A stretch of DNA of 64,000 nt from the NCBI GenBank assembly GCA_963781025.1, contig CAWADU010000003.1, forward strand, positions 496,001 through 560,000, in the 5' to 3' direction. A program made the translations under genes and the position numbers. Within the stretch, counting starts at the first letter, position 1; each line of letters begins with the position of its first letter. Below, in pieces: positions 53,263-62,919 of this stretch. A model generated the notes under the pieces. The model ran no database searches, was not told the origin of the DNA, and was given only the letters and a program-made list of their open reading frames with translations. The DNA comes from Tardibacter sp963781025 (GTDB lineage: Bacteria; Pseudomonadota; Alphaproteobacteria; Sphingomonadales; Sphingomonadaceae).

Positions 53263-53742
53263 TCAGCTTGCGTCGACGGGAACGCCTGGAACCGATTTGG
53301 AGGTGCGAATCGTCAGCGACGTCTTGACGCCAGCCACATTGGGCGCGGTCGTCAGCTTTGCCGTGAGGAATTTCTGAAATTCCTGCAGATCATGGCTGAC
53401 GATCTTCAGGATAAAATCGATTTCGCCATTGAGCATGTGGCATTCCCGCACCTGGGGCAGGCCGGCGACATGTTCCTCGAAGGCGCGCAGGTCGTCCTCG
53501 GCCTGGCTTTTCAGGCTGACCAGGGCGAACACCGTTATACCATAACCCAGCCTGTCGGGGTCCAGTTCAGCATGATAGCCCCGTATGAGCCCAGCGTCTT
53601 CAAGCGCGCGTACCCGTCGCAGGCAAGGCGGCGCCGTCAATCCGGCCTTGGCGGCGAGCGAGACATTGGTAATACGTCCATCGTCCTGCAGCGTTTCAAG
53701 GATCAGCCGGTCGATCGGATCCAGCGCAACTGAACTAGCCAT
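53263..53742 (-). CDS. Lrp/AsnC family transcriptional regulator
   Basis: A 159-residue regulator. The N-terminal winged HTH is DRLILETLQDDGRITNVSLAAKAGLTAPPCLRRVRALEDAGLI (the SxxxCLRR recognition helix), and the C-terminal RAM domain contains ECHMLNGEIDFILKIVSHDL. Proteins of this group sense amino acids. The target gene is not obvious here; the flanking dehydrogenase is convergent. Confidence 0.94.
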   Translation of the reverse strand: MASSVALDPIDRLILETLQDDGRITNVSLAAKAGLTAPPCLRRVRALEDAGLIRGYHAELDPDRLGYGITVFALVSLKSQAEDDLRAFEEHVAGLPQVRECHMLNGEIDFILKIVSHDLQEFQKFLTAKLTTAPNVAGVKTSLTIRTSKSVPGVPVDAS

Positions 53743-53919
53743 TGGTGTCTCATGATTTCATTTAACCGCCCAAAACGTATAATTATATTACACGATCGCG
53801 CAATATCCATTCGCGACGGTTCGGCTCATTGGGGGTGGCGTTGGTAGCCTCTTAACCAATTGCGGCGAGAGAAGAATTGGGCGCAGATTAATCACGAAAA
53901 GAGCGGGGCCAGATCAACG

Positions 53920-55938
53920 GTGCGCTTCGACGACATGATCGATACGGTATTGTCGCAACCGCTGAATGGCGGTTCCGTTCGTGCGACCGTTTACCGGCAG
54001 CTCGTCGATCTGCTTGCTCAGGGCCGCGCCGACCACGATGCCGGGCTTGCCGGGCGTGCCTATGCCGCCATCGACGCGCTACGCGACGATGTGCCGCGTG
54101 ACCTGCGAGCGGGAATGGCGAATGCGTTGGCGGGCCAGCCGATCTCTGAGCGGCTGGTGGTTCATTTCGCGCAGGAGCAGGTGCGGGACGTCGCTCGTTT
54201 CCTCAGCCTGGCCGTGCTCGAAGAACGTCACTGGCTAGCCATTCTGCCAGGGCTTCCGTCGCAGGCACGCAGCCTTCTTCGGTCGCGCCGCGATCTGCCC
54301 GAAGGCGTCAATGTGGCGCTGGAGGCATTCGGCCCTTCCGACCTGGCCCTTGCCGCCCCGGAGGAACCGGAACTGCCCTGGACGGAGCCTTACGGCGGTA
54401 CGATTGCTCCCCAACAACGGGACCGGCGAGATGTTGGAGGCGAGGTCGAGGTCGAGGTCGAGGCGCAGACCCAGGCCCCTATCCCGACCCAGACCCCCGA
54501 AGCGCCATCACCGGTCCGTGCCGCACCATATATCCCGCCCCCGGCGCAGGCCGGGAAAAGGCGCGCCGACCATCTGTTCAGTTCGGCGCCGGAGCCTGCC
54601 AGCCCGGTCGAACAACCCGAAAAAATTGGCCGCGATCCGTCGCTGGTCGATGGGGAGATGCAGGTCCGTGAGCTGCTGCGCCGGATCGAGGAGTTCCGGG
54701 CGCGCATTCCCCGCAAGCCGGCCTCACACGTCAACGAAGCCGGTGATGGGGCTGGAGAGAATGCGCCGGAGGATAATCACGTCGTTGCCGTGGAGCCGCA
54801 GCCGGCCGCGTCCCCGCCGATACCAGCACTGGCGCCAATACCGAAGCTGCGGCCAGCCACGGCAACGACCCCAATTCCTGCTGGGCCAGGGTTTCGGTGG
54901 GAGACCGATGTGGCGGGAACCATCGTCTGGGTCGAAGGCGTGCCGCGTGAAGCCGTGATCGGCCGCTCCGTGGCGCTCTCGGAACCGGAGCCGATCGAAG
55001 GGGTGGATTTGCTGGCCGCCACCGCATTTGCCCGTCGCGCCCCATTTCGGGATGGACGCCTTCGTCTGCCCGGCAGCGGCGAGGCGAGCGGACTGTGGCT
55101 GATCTCCGGCGTTCCGTTCTTCGACCCGCGCGGTGGCAAGTTCGGCGGTTTTCGTGGCACCGCGAGACGATTCGAGGAGCCTGTGGCGGCCGAGCCAATA
55201 GTCGTAGAGGTCGACCGGCGCGCGCAGCCGAAACAGCCGCCGTCGCCCGATGCGGTTCGTCAGATGGCGCATGAATTGCGTACGCCGCTCAATGCGATCG
55301 TTGGATTTGCCGAGATGATCGACCGGCAGATGCTGGGGCCTGCCGCCCAGACCTATCGGGATCGGGCGCAAGACATAGTGAGCGACGCCCATCGCCTGCT
55401 TGCCGCAATCGACGACATGGACGCGACCGCGCGCGATGCGGCAGGCGCGTCCGAAGGGCCGCCGTTGGTCGATGCGGGCCGTCTCGTCGAAAAAGTGATC
55501 GGACGGTATCGCGGGCTGTCGCGCGAACGGGGCATCGATCTCATTGGCAGCATCGCCATCGGCCTGCCAGCGATCGAGACGTCCGAAGAAGTACTGGAAC
55601 GGGTGGTAAGCCGTCTGTTCGCGGCGGTGATCGGCGCTGCACGTGCGGGCGACCGGCTGACCTATGGAGTGGGTCTGGGCGAACGCGATTCGGTTCGCAT
55701 ATTCCTGTCGCGGCCGGCGGCCCTAGCGGGACGCGACGCCGAAACGCTTTATGATCCTGCCTTGGCGGGATTCGCGGTCGGGCTTGAAGCGCCCGCCCTG
55801 GGGCTCGGGTTCGGCTTGCGCCTGGTCCGTCAGCTAGCGTCGGCATTGGGCGGCCAATTTGAAATCGAAGACGCGCTGTTCATGCTGACGCTGCCCTGCA
55901 ACCGTGCGAAGACAAGTGCCGCGGGCACTGCCGCCTGA
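53920..55938 (+). CDS. PAS/HisKA sensor kinase with degenerate ATPase domain
   Basis: A 672-residue soluble protein: N-terminal helical domain (to about 130), Pro/Glu-rich linker with a VEVEVEAQT repeat, a PAS-like region (about 325-425), then the HisKA dimer helix with phospho-acceptor His451 in MAHELRTPLNAIVGFAEMI. The ATPase part keeps a glycine-rich stretch (LGLGFGLRLVRQLASALGG), but the N-box region has no clear Asn. I start at the GTG at 53920 (VRFDDMIDTVL), the best match to the protein's domain start; a TTG at 53860 is also open. Ligand unknown. Confidence 0.78.
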   Translation: MRFDDMIDTVLSQPLNGGSVRATVYRQLVDLLAQGRADHDAGLAGRAYAAIDALRDDVPRDLRAGMANALAGQPISERLVVHFAQEQVRDVARFLSLAVLEERHWLAILPGLPSQARSLLRSRRDLPEGVNVALEAFGPSDLALAAPEEPELPWTEPYGGTIAPQQRDRRDVGGEVEVEVEAQTQAPIPTQTPEAPSPVRAAPYIPPPAQAGKRRADHLFSSAPEPASPVEQPEKIGRDPSLVDGEMQVRELLRRIEEFRARIPRKPASHVNEAGDGAGENAPEDNHVVAVEPQPAASPPIPALAPIPKLRPATATTPIPAGPGFRWETDVAGTIVWVEGVPREAVIGRSVALSEPEPIEGVDLLAATAFARRAPFRDGRLRLPGSGEASGLWLISGVPFFDPRGGKFGGFRGTARRFEEPVAAEPIVVEVDRRAQPKQPPSPDAVRQMAHELRTPLNAIVGFAEMIDRQMLGPAAQTYRDRAQDIVSDAHRLLAAIDDMDATARDAAGASEGPPLVDAGRLVEKVIGRYRGLSRERGIDLIGSIAIGLPAIETSEEVLERVVSRLFAAVIGAARAGDRLTYGVGLGERDSVRIFLSRPAALAGRDAETLYDPALAGFAVGLEAPALGLGFGLRLVRQLASALGGQFEIEDALFMLTLPCNRAKTSAAGTAA

Positions 55939-56066
55939 CACTGCCGCTGGCGTCGCATCAAACACAAGCTTGCAGCACCGGGGCGAACAAGGCTATCGGC
56001 TGCTCGGCATATACGACCTTTCCGCGACCTGGGCATATTGCCTGCCAGTTGGGGAAATCTTCGGTG

Positions 56067-56142
56067 GGGCCTGTAGCTCAATGGTTAGAGCTGGCCGCTC
56101 ATAACGGCTAGGTTGGGGGTTCGAGTCCCTCCGGGCCCACCA
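56067..56142 (+). tRNA. tRNA with CAU anticodon (probably tRNA-Ile2, possibly elongator Met)
   Basis: A 76-nt cloverleaf with encoded CCA: acceptor GGGCCTG/CGGGCCC, D-arm GCTC...GAGC, anticodon stem GGCCG/CGGCT with loop CTCATAA, and T-arm GGGGGTTCGAGTCCCTC. The D-loop and anticodon arm resemble lysidine-modified tRNA-Ile2 more than initiator Met (which would have a C1-A72 mismatch and three GC pairs). Elongator Met is the alternative. Confidence 0.9.
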
Positions 56143-56250
56143 AAACGTCTACAAGCACCCGCCGCCGGTCGGGTCAGGGCAGACCAATCCTTACCACCGT
56201 CTGGCGAATTGGCCCGTGGCGGGTTTGCGTCAGGGTCTATGGTTCGTCGG

Positions 56251-57204
56251 CTATCGTTTTTTGCCAGTTTTAATCTGACGCGCTGTCGCGCCGAAACGTT
56301 CCTTGAAATGCCGGCAGAATTGCGACTGGTCCCCGTAACCCGCGCGGGATGCGACTTCGCAAATTGATAGTCCGGCGAGCGCGGGATCAGCGAGCATGGC
56401 AGCGGCGCGATCCAGTCGAATTTTGCGAATGAACTCGTTCGGCGTTTCTCCATTCTCTGAAAACAGGCGGTGGAGGTGCCGCGTCGACATGCCGGTCGCT
56501 TGGGCAATGGCTTCGCGACCGAGCATGGTATCCTGGATATTTTCCAGCACGAACGTTTTGGCCCGGTGCAGGCTCAGCATCGCGCTGGATGAAATCTGTT
56601 CCGGCTGCTCCAGCATCAGTTTATGCAGCATCGCTTCCAGCAGGGAGACCAAGCCATCCGCAACACGCCGGACCAGATCCGCTGGCGCATTGGTGACGAT
56701 CGGCACCATGGTTTCCGCCATCGTCGTGAAATTGCTGCCGTCAGGAAAGCGCCTGGCCATCAGCATCTCCGGTCGCAGGGCGCGCTGGCGCAGGCGGCCG
56801 AGCGGTATTGACGCCTGAAGGATCTCTACAACCCCCGTCTGGCGAGGCTTGTGGATTTCGTATGGCCAGGTGCTAAGGACCAGCACCGCTTCCCCGGGAG
56901 CCAGCCGCACTTCTTGTCCGCCCTGAACGATTGTGCAGCGACCGGCACGGACATGCAGGACGTCGAGGCTTTCCCGGCCGCAGCGGCGGATATTGCTTTG
57001 GGTTCGAAACACGCTCAAGCCCGAAGAGCTACGGCTGATGGTTACCGTCAGGTCACCGATGCGTCCCATCAGCAACTGATTCCGAAGGGCGACGCTACGA
57101 TCCACGCGCAGGTCGCACGATCCGAAGAGAGAGCGGATGACGTCGCGATAGCAGTCCGATCTCTCGATTTCCCGCACGCCCGCGGTATCGATCACAACGT
57201 CCAT
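56251..57204 (-). CDS. AraC family transcriptional regulator
   Basis: A 317-residue regulator with an N-terminal AraC-binding-like domain (jelly-roll region, RCTIVQGGQEVRLAPGEAVLV) and a C-terminal double HTH (AIAQATGMSTRHLHRLFSENGETPNEFIRKIRL and ICEVASRAGYGDQSQFCRHFKERFG). It is divergent from the TonB receptor gene with a 156-bp shared promoter gap. Probably controls the receptor/hydrolase pair. Confidence 0.92.
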   Translation of the reverse strand: MDVVIDTAGVREIERSDCYRDVIRSLFGSCDLRVDRSVALRNQLLMGRIGDLTVTISRSSSGLSVFRTQSNIRRCGRESLDVLHVRAGRCTIVQGGQEVRLAPGEAVLVLSTWPYEIHKPRQTGVVEILQASIPLGRLRQRALRPEMLMARRFPDGSNFTTMAETMVPIVTNAPADLVRRVADGLVSLLEAMLHKLMLEQPEQISSSAMLSLHRAKTFVLENIQDTMLGREAIAQATGMSTRHLHRLFSENGETPNEFIRKIRLDRAAAMLADPALAGLSICEVASRAGYGDQSQFCRHFKERFGATARQIKTGKKR

Positions 57205-57360
57205 GTTGCACTTCTATTGCAAAATTGCATCGCTACGCGTCTCGTCCCGACAGAAGGTGAGTCCCTCTCCGCCAAGACCGGTTAGGCCTGCTTGGCTAAA
57301 CATTCATGACAGTTGGAACAGATGAGCCGCATCGGTCCGCCGGTGCGGTAGCGGGGAAAA

Positions 57361-59743
57361 ATGCGCTCCTATCATATCGGTCTCATGGCCTGTTCGGCGC
57401 TTGGCGCGCTCACTCAGGCATCGGGTGCCCACGCCCAGTCGACAGCCACCCAGCAGGAGGAGATTGTCGTCAGCGGCGCTCGCGATCATGCTGGAGCGGG
57501 CCTGATTTCAGTCCGAGGACGCCGCCAAGCAACGCGCGACCGTTGGCAGGGAAGTGATCGAGCGCCAAGTGCCGGGCCAGACGGCGTTCCAGACTATTTC
57601 GATGGTGCCAGGCGTCAATTTCACCAACAACGATCCTTATGGGTCGAGCGGCGGCACTATCAGGATCCACGGCCTGGATGCCACGCGTCTGTCAGTGACG
57701 CTCGACGGCGTTCAGCTCAACAGCGCGCCCAGCAACCAGGTGTTCAGCAGCGACCTGATCGACCCGGAACTGATCGAGCAGATTAACGTCAATCTGGGTT
57801 CGACCGACATCGACAGCGCGACGCCCAATGCCGTGGCCGGTACGATCAACATTGTTACCGCACGCCCGGCGAAGACAGCCGGCATTATGATCCAGCCCTC
57901 CGTCGGCAGCTTCGATCAATGGCGCGTGTTCGGTCGGATCGATACGGGTGAGATCGGCGAGCTGGGTACCCGGGCCTTCATTGCCGCGTCGCGTCAGAAA
58001 TACGACAAGTTCCGCGGCGCGGGCGACATGGACCGGCTCGAGCTCAATGCGCGCGTGTTCCAACCGCTGGCCGGTGGAGATTTCATCAGCCTGTCCGGCC
58101 GCTACCTGCGGTCCCGCAACTATTTCTATCGTGCGTTGAGCTTGTCCGACTACACCACTCTTGGCCCCCGGACCGATTATAGCGAGACCTATACGGCGCC
58201 AACGACGCGCACTGGTGTCGCGGATGTCGATCCGGCGGCAAACGGCAACTATTACGGCTTTGGTCTCAATCCTTCGGACACCGGCACGCTGCGCGGTCAG
58301 GCACGGTTCACGCTTGCGCCCAACCTTCTGCTGACGATCGATCCTTCCTATGCCTTTACGCGTGGCGCGGGTGGTTCGACCCGGCTCATCGCGGAAAACG
58401 ACAGCCGCCTGCGCGGCGCCAGCGCGCAAGCGGGTGTCGACCTCAATGGCGACGGCGACCTGCTGGATATGGTACGCGTATACACCACCTCTTATGCGGC
58501 CACCGAACGCTATTCCGTCACCTCCTCGCTGATCTACGATGTGAACGACAGCCAGCGGGTGCGCATCGCCTATACCGGCGACTTCAACACCGCGCTTCAG
58601 CGCAGTCCAACGACCTATATCCGGGATGGCAAGCCACTCAGCCCCTATGGCGGCGTGCCGGGTCGCGCACCTGCGATCCGCACTGCGGACGGCGCGGACC
58701 TGCGCACCCGCGATCGCTATTCAACCGCCGACCTCAATCAGATTTCCGGCGAATATCGCGGCACTTTCCTGGCCGAGCGGCTGGACGTGACGCTTGGCCT
58801 GCGTGCGCCCTTCTTCTCGCGCAGCTTCCGCCAGGACTGCTACAGCGCGATCGGCACAGCCGAATTATGCACGACGCAGACCGACGGTCTTTCCGCTTAT
58901 CTCGCACCTTATCGGCGTGAAATTCGATACCATCGGTTGCTGCCTAACGCGGGATTGAGTTTCAAACCGGACGAGCACAACCAGATCTTCGCGAGCTATT
59001 CGACCGGCTTCTCTCCGGCGGCGCCTTCAACGCTTTATATCGTCGCAAAGACCATGCCCCCGATCACCCCCGGCGCGACTCTGGGCGAGGACTATTTCTC
59101 GGCCATCCGGCCGGAGCGCTCGGAGGCCTTCAACCTGGGCTATCGCTACAAATCCCGGTCGATCCTCGGCTCCGCGACCTTGTGGAGGACCGATTTCAAG
59201 GATCGTATCGTCAGCGCATTCGATCCCTCGACCAATCTCAATGTCAGCCGCAACATGGGCGACGTTCGGCTATGGGGCGTCGACGCGGAACTCGGTTTTG
59301 AGCTGGTGAAAGACCTGCATCTTTATGCGGCCGCTTCTTATGCCCGCAGTCGCGTGCTCAGCGACATACAAACGGGTGCCGCGACCTTCCTTCCCACGCG
59401 CGGAAAGGAGGCCGTCGACCTGCCACGCTGGACCCTCTCTGGGCGGGCCGAGTACCGGATCGGCAATCTGAGTGCCGGGCTGCAGGCGAAATATGTGGGC
59501 AGGCGTTGGTCGACGGATGTGAATGATCAAGCCGCTCCCGCATATGCGATAGCGGACCTGGACCTGCGCTATGATCTCGATCTTTTCGGAGAAGGGCGCT
59601 CGTTCGTGCAGCTCAACGTTCAAAATCTGTTCGACGCCAACTATCTCGCCACGATCAACTCGGCGCGCACCGCCGCCAATACGCCGACCTACTATGTCGG
59701 AGCCCCGCGCACCATCATCCTCGCGCTGCGGATCGCGTACTGA
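57361..59743 (+). CDS. TonB-dependent receptor, one apparent frameshift
   Basis: Outer-membrane receptor with plug and 22-strand barrel (793 residues after repair). A signal peptide (MRSYHIGLMACSALGALTQA) is followed by EEIVVSGARD, a TonB-box-like start. Removing one T in the run at 57506-57508 joins the leader to the plug (IERQVPGQTAFQTISMVPGV). The C-terminus ends with the terminal aromatic strand. As written the first frame stops at 57786. Ligand unknown; the downstream PHP hydrolase may process it. Confidence 0.9.
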
Positions 59744-59744
59744 G

Positions 59745-60917
59745 ATGAGGACGCGGCTCTCCGCACTCGGAATCGCCAGCGCCTTGGCTTTATTTTTCAC
59801 GCTAATGCTTGCGCAAGCCGGGCAAGTTGCCGCGCGGCAGCCCGTAATCGAAACCCGACCCGGCTGGTATCGTGGCGATCTGCATGTACACACCGGGCAT
59901 AGCCAAGGCATCACCTGCGCGGTCGGCGGCGCTGCCCCAGCCCCATGCCCGATGCGAGAGACGCTGGATGCGGCGTCCCGGCGGGGGCTCGACTTCGTCG
60001 CCATCACGGATAGGGGTACTGCGGATCATCTTCGGGAGATACAGGAGCTCCAGCCACGCTATCCTAACCTGCTGATGATACCCGCCGAAGAGATTATCAC
60101 GCCGAAGGGACACGCTAATCTGTTCGGCATTTCCTCCGTTGCGGCGCCTGAAGTCCTTCAGGGTGAGCTTCGTTTCGACAAATTGGCGCAGGCCGCGAAA
60201 TCGCGAGATGCTCTCCTCTCCATCAATCATCCCGGCGATAGGGCGTGGCCCCATTGCATGGGGTGTCCTTGGCAATTCTCCGACACGGATTACGCCAAGG
60301 TCACTGCGATCGAAGTTGTGAACGGGGGCAACCAGATCAACACGCGTTCGCCCGAAGGACGCTTCCAGGGTTTGGAGTTCTGGCAGGCGCGGCTAAACGA
60401 GGGTTGGCACATTACCGCCGTCGGCGGCAGCGACAATCACGACGCCACGATTCCGGTTGGCGGCTTCTCCTCCGTGGGCCAGCCGACAACGGTCGTGGAG
60501 GCGGAGCGGCTGTCCACACCGGCCATCCTGAAGGCCATTCGCGCGGGGCATGTCTTTATCGATGTGGAAGGAACGCACGATCGCCTGTTGCAGATGACTG
60601 CGGTCGCCCGGGAAGCAAGATATCGCATGGGCGATACGATCCTCCATAGTTCCTCTGCCATTCGGTTTGATGCGAAGATTGCGAATGTTCCCGATGGGTT
60701 CGTCGATTTGATCATCGATGGCCGGCGTAGGGAGGTTCCGCTTCCTGCTGCCGATGCCTCTGGCGCACGGCTCTATTCGTGGCAGTTCGACGGCGACGGC
60801 AACCGGCATTGGGTCCGCTTGGAGGTACGGTCGGCCAATGGAGACCTGCTGCTGGTTGGTAACCCTGTCTATATCGACGGAAAGAGCGCCTTAAAAAAGG
60901 GGCGCGGCCTGCAATAA
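59745..60917 (+). CDS. Secreted PHP-domain metal-dependent hydrolase (CehA/McbA type)
   Basis: A 390-residue exported protein (signal peptide to about residue 31) of the PHP superfamily, in the CehA/McbA-like group. The HxH metal motif is YRGDLHVHT (His47, His49); further ligands appear in AEEIITPKGHANLF, INHPGD and GGSDNHD. The usual Asp-His is Asp-Arg here (AITDRGT, Arg90). It begins 1 bp after the TonB receptor stop. Likely a periplasmic phosphoester or carboxylester hydrolase acting with the receptor. Confidence 0.87.
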   Translation: MRTRLSALGIASALALFFTLMLAQAGQVAARQPVIETRPGWYRGDLHVHTGHSQGITCAVGGAAPAPCPMRETLDAASRRGLDFVAITDRGTADHLREIQELQPRYPNLLMIPAEEIITPKGHANLFGISSVAAPEVLQGELRFDKLAQAAKSRDALLSINHPGDRAWPHCMGCPWQFSDTDYAKVTAIEVVNGGNQINTRSPEGRFQGLEFWQARLNEGWHITAVGGSDNHDATIPVGGFSSVGQPTTVVEAERLSTPAILKAIRAGHVFIDVEGTHDRLLQMTAVAREARYRMGDTILHSSSAIRFDAKIANVPDGFVDLIIDGRRREVPLPAADASGARLYSWQFDGDGNRHWVRLEVRSANGDLLLVGNPVYIDGKSALKKGRGLQ

Positions 60918-60955
60918 CGACCACTGCGGCCGGAGGGCCGATCACCGGACCTCGT

Positions 60956-61207
60956 TCACGGCTCCGCCGCCGTGTCCTTGAAATAGGGTTCGACCTCGCC
61001 CTGAAGCTTGATCGTCATGGGATTGCCGGCGCGGTCGCGCGAGCTGCCGGCTGCAACGCGAATCCAGCGTTCGCTCACGCAATATTCCTCGACATTGGTT
61101 TTCTCGGCACCCTTGAACCGGATGCCGACGCCCCTTTGGAGGGTGTCAGCATCGAAATAGGGGCTGCGGGGATCGGTTGCGAGGCGGTCTGGTGGGGTGT
61201 CGCTCAT
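60956..61207 (-). CDS. DUF3297 family protein
   Basis: An 83-residue protein starting MSDTPPDRLATDPRSPYF. It matches the DUF3297 pattern, with RFKGAEKTNVEEYCVSE and MTIKLQGEVEPYF, a family of small proteins of unknown function that is widespread in proteobacteria. The upstream in-frame extension to 61294 shows no domain character. It is divergent from the GGDEF gene with a 234-bp gap. Confidence 0.88.
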   Translation of the reverse strand: MSDTPPDRLATDPRSPYFDADTLQRGVGIRFKGAEKTNVEEYCVSERWIRVAAGSSRDRAGNPMTIKLQGEVEPYFKDTAAEP

Positions 61208-61441
61208 CGGGTCGGCCTTTTGTTGTCGGGTCGGTTTGCCATATAAGACCGGCTGATAGCGGCGGCAGACGGCAATGCCAATCGGGGTTTGCACGTTCTA
61301 CCGGCTTCAACGACGAGTGAATGTTCGTTCTGGGCGGATCGATGCAAAGGCTGTATTCTGTCAGCGGCCATCTTTTCGTCGGTTTTTCGTAAATCGTCGA
61401 CCGGCGTCATTGTAAGAAGTTGTTAACCATCATTGTTCATA

Positions 61442-62815
61442 ATGGTGATGGGACCAGATGACATTGGCAGGGTGATGAAAACGGGCACAGGCGAGGGCAA
61501 GGGCAAAGGCAAGGATGAAACGGACCGGTTGTACCGCCGGATGGTTAAATCTGTTGTCGACAGCATTGTCTGCATGCTCGACCGCAGCGGACATCTCCTT
61601 AGCTGGAACCAGGGCGGCTGCGCATTGACGGGCTACACCGCTGAGGAGATCGTCGGCAGCAGTTTTCGCAAGCTGCTGGACAAGACCGATCTGTCCAAGG
61701 GACGTTATGACCATATTGCTGCTGCGGTAGAGAACCAAGGATTCGCGAGGGGAGAAGCTTGGTGTATCCGCAAGGACGGCAGTCAATTCTGGAGCGATTT
61801 CGCTTTCAGCCGGATCGATGATGACGATGGGGCATATTTCGGCGTTTCCGTCGTCATCCGGGACCTTACGGAGCGCAAGGAGCGGGAGGACGCCCAGCGC
61901 GCCAGCGATGTGAGATTCCGTGCGACCATGGATAATTCCCCGGTCGGTCTGGCGCTTGTTTCGATTGAGGGCCGGTGGCTGGAGGTCAATCGCGCATTGT
62001 CCGACCTGCTCGGCTACACGCATGACGAACTGGCCATGCTGACGTTTCACCAGATAACCCATGCCGACGATCTGGAAACGGATCTGCACCTGGTAAACGA
62101 GCTGCTGTCCGGCGCGCGTAGCAGCTACCGGATGGAAAAGCGCTATATCTGCAAGGATGGCTCCCTGGTGTGGGGGTTGCTGGCCGTGTCGCTGATCCGC
62201 GACGCCAATGGCGAACCCGACTATTTCATTTCTCAGATTCAGGACATGACCGATGTACGTGAAATCCAGCGCGAGCTGGAACACGAAGCGTTGCATGACC
62301 CGCTGACAGGCCTTCCCAATCGCCGAAAGTTCCAGATCGGACTGACTGACGCGTTGGAGAACGCGCGGCGCCACGGCACCGAACACTGTCTGTGCTTCAT
62401 CGATTTGGATGGCTTCAAGGACGTGAATGATTCGGCCGGGCACGACGTCGGCGACATGCTGTTGAATGCCATCAGTCGCGAGCTGGAAAAGTCGGTCCGT
62501 GCCGGCGATCTGGTCGCGCGTTTCGGCGGTGATGAATTCAGCGTCATCCTGTACGATTGTCCCATCGCCGTCGGACAGACCATTTTGAACCGGCTATGCG
62601 GCAGGATCGCGGAGATGAGCTTCGACTGCGACGGCACGGACCATCGCGTTACGGCAAGTATCGGTATAGCTGCGATTACGCCGGATACGAATTCGGCCGG
62701 CGAGGCGCTTCGCCGTGCTGATATGGCATGCTATGACGCCAAGCGCGGCGGACGAAACACGGTACGTGTTCACTGCTCGTCCACAAAAGCAAAGATCGTT
62801 CGACTGGCATGCTGA
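61442..62815 (+). CDS. Diguanylate cyclase with two PAS domains
   Basis: Cytoplasmic sensor of 457 residues. Two PAS domains with PAC-like ends (residues about 40-150 and 160-280) precede a GGDEF domain. The catalytic RFGGDEF is intact and the I-site RAGD lies five residues before it, so it should make c-di-GMP with product inhibition. No membrane segment and no EAL domain. A TTG at 61433 is in frame; I use the ATG at 61442. Confidence 0.93.
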   Translation: MVMGPDDIGRVMKTGTGEGKGKGKDETDRLYRRMVKSVVDSIVCMLDRSGHLLSWNQGGCALTGYTAEEIVGSSFRKLLDKTDLSKGRYDHIAAAVENQGFARGEAWCIRKDGSQFWSDFAFSRIDDDDGAYFGVSVVIRDLTERKEREDAQRASDVRFRATMDNSPVGLALVSIEGRWLEVNRALSDLLGYTHDELAMLTFHQITHADDLETDLHLVNELLSGARSSYRMEKRYICKDGSLVWGLLAVSLIRDANGEPDYFISQIQDMTDVREIQRELEHEALHDPLTGLPNRRKFQIGLTDALENARRHGTEHCLCFIDLDGFKDVNDSAGHDVGDMLLNAISRELEKSVRAGDLVARFGGDEFSVILYDCPIAVGQTILNRLCGRIAEMSFDCDGTDHRVTASIGIAAITPDTNSAGEALRRADMACYDAKRGGRNTVRVHCSSTKAKIVRLAC

Positions 62816-62919
62816 ACTAACGCGGCCGGCCCGCCATTTTGCATCTTTGCAGGTTCAGCACTCGTTCAAGCAAAACTCGTTATTACGATCCCGAAGCATG
62901 GAATTTCGGGAGACGAGAG

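Noticed and set aside
56067..56300. tRNA-linked integration site
   Set aside because: No integrase, no repeat of the tRNA 3' end and no foreign-looking genes follow; neighbours look like normal chromosomal genes.
57205..57360. Cobalamin or other riboswitch before the TonB receptor
   Set aside because: No B12-box-like or other riboswitch consensus was seen in the 156-bp gap.
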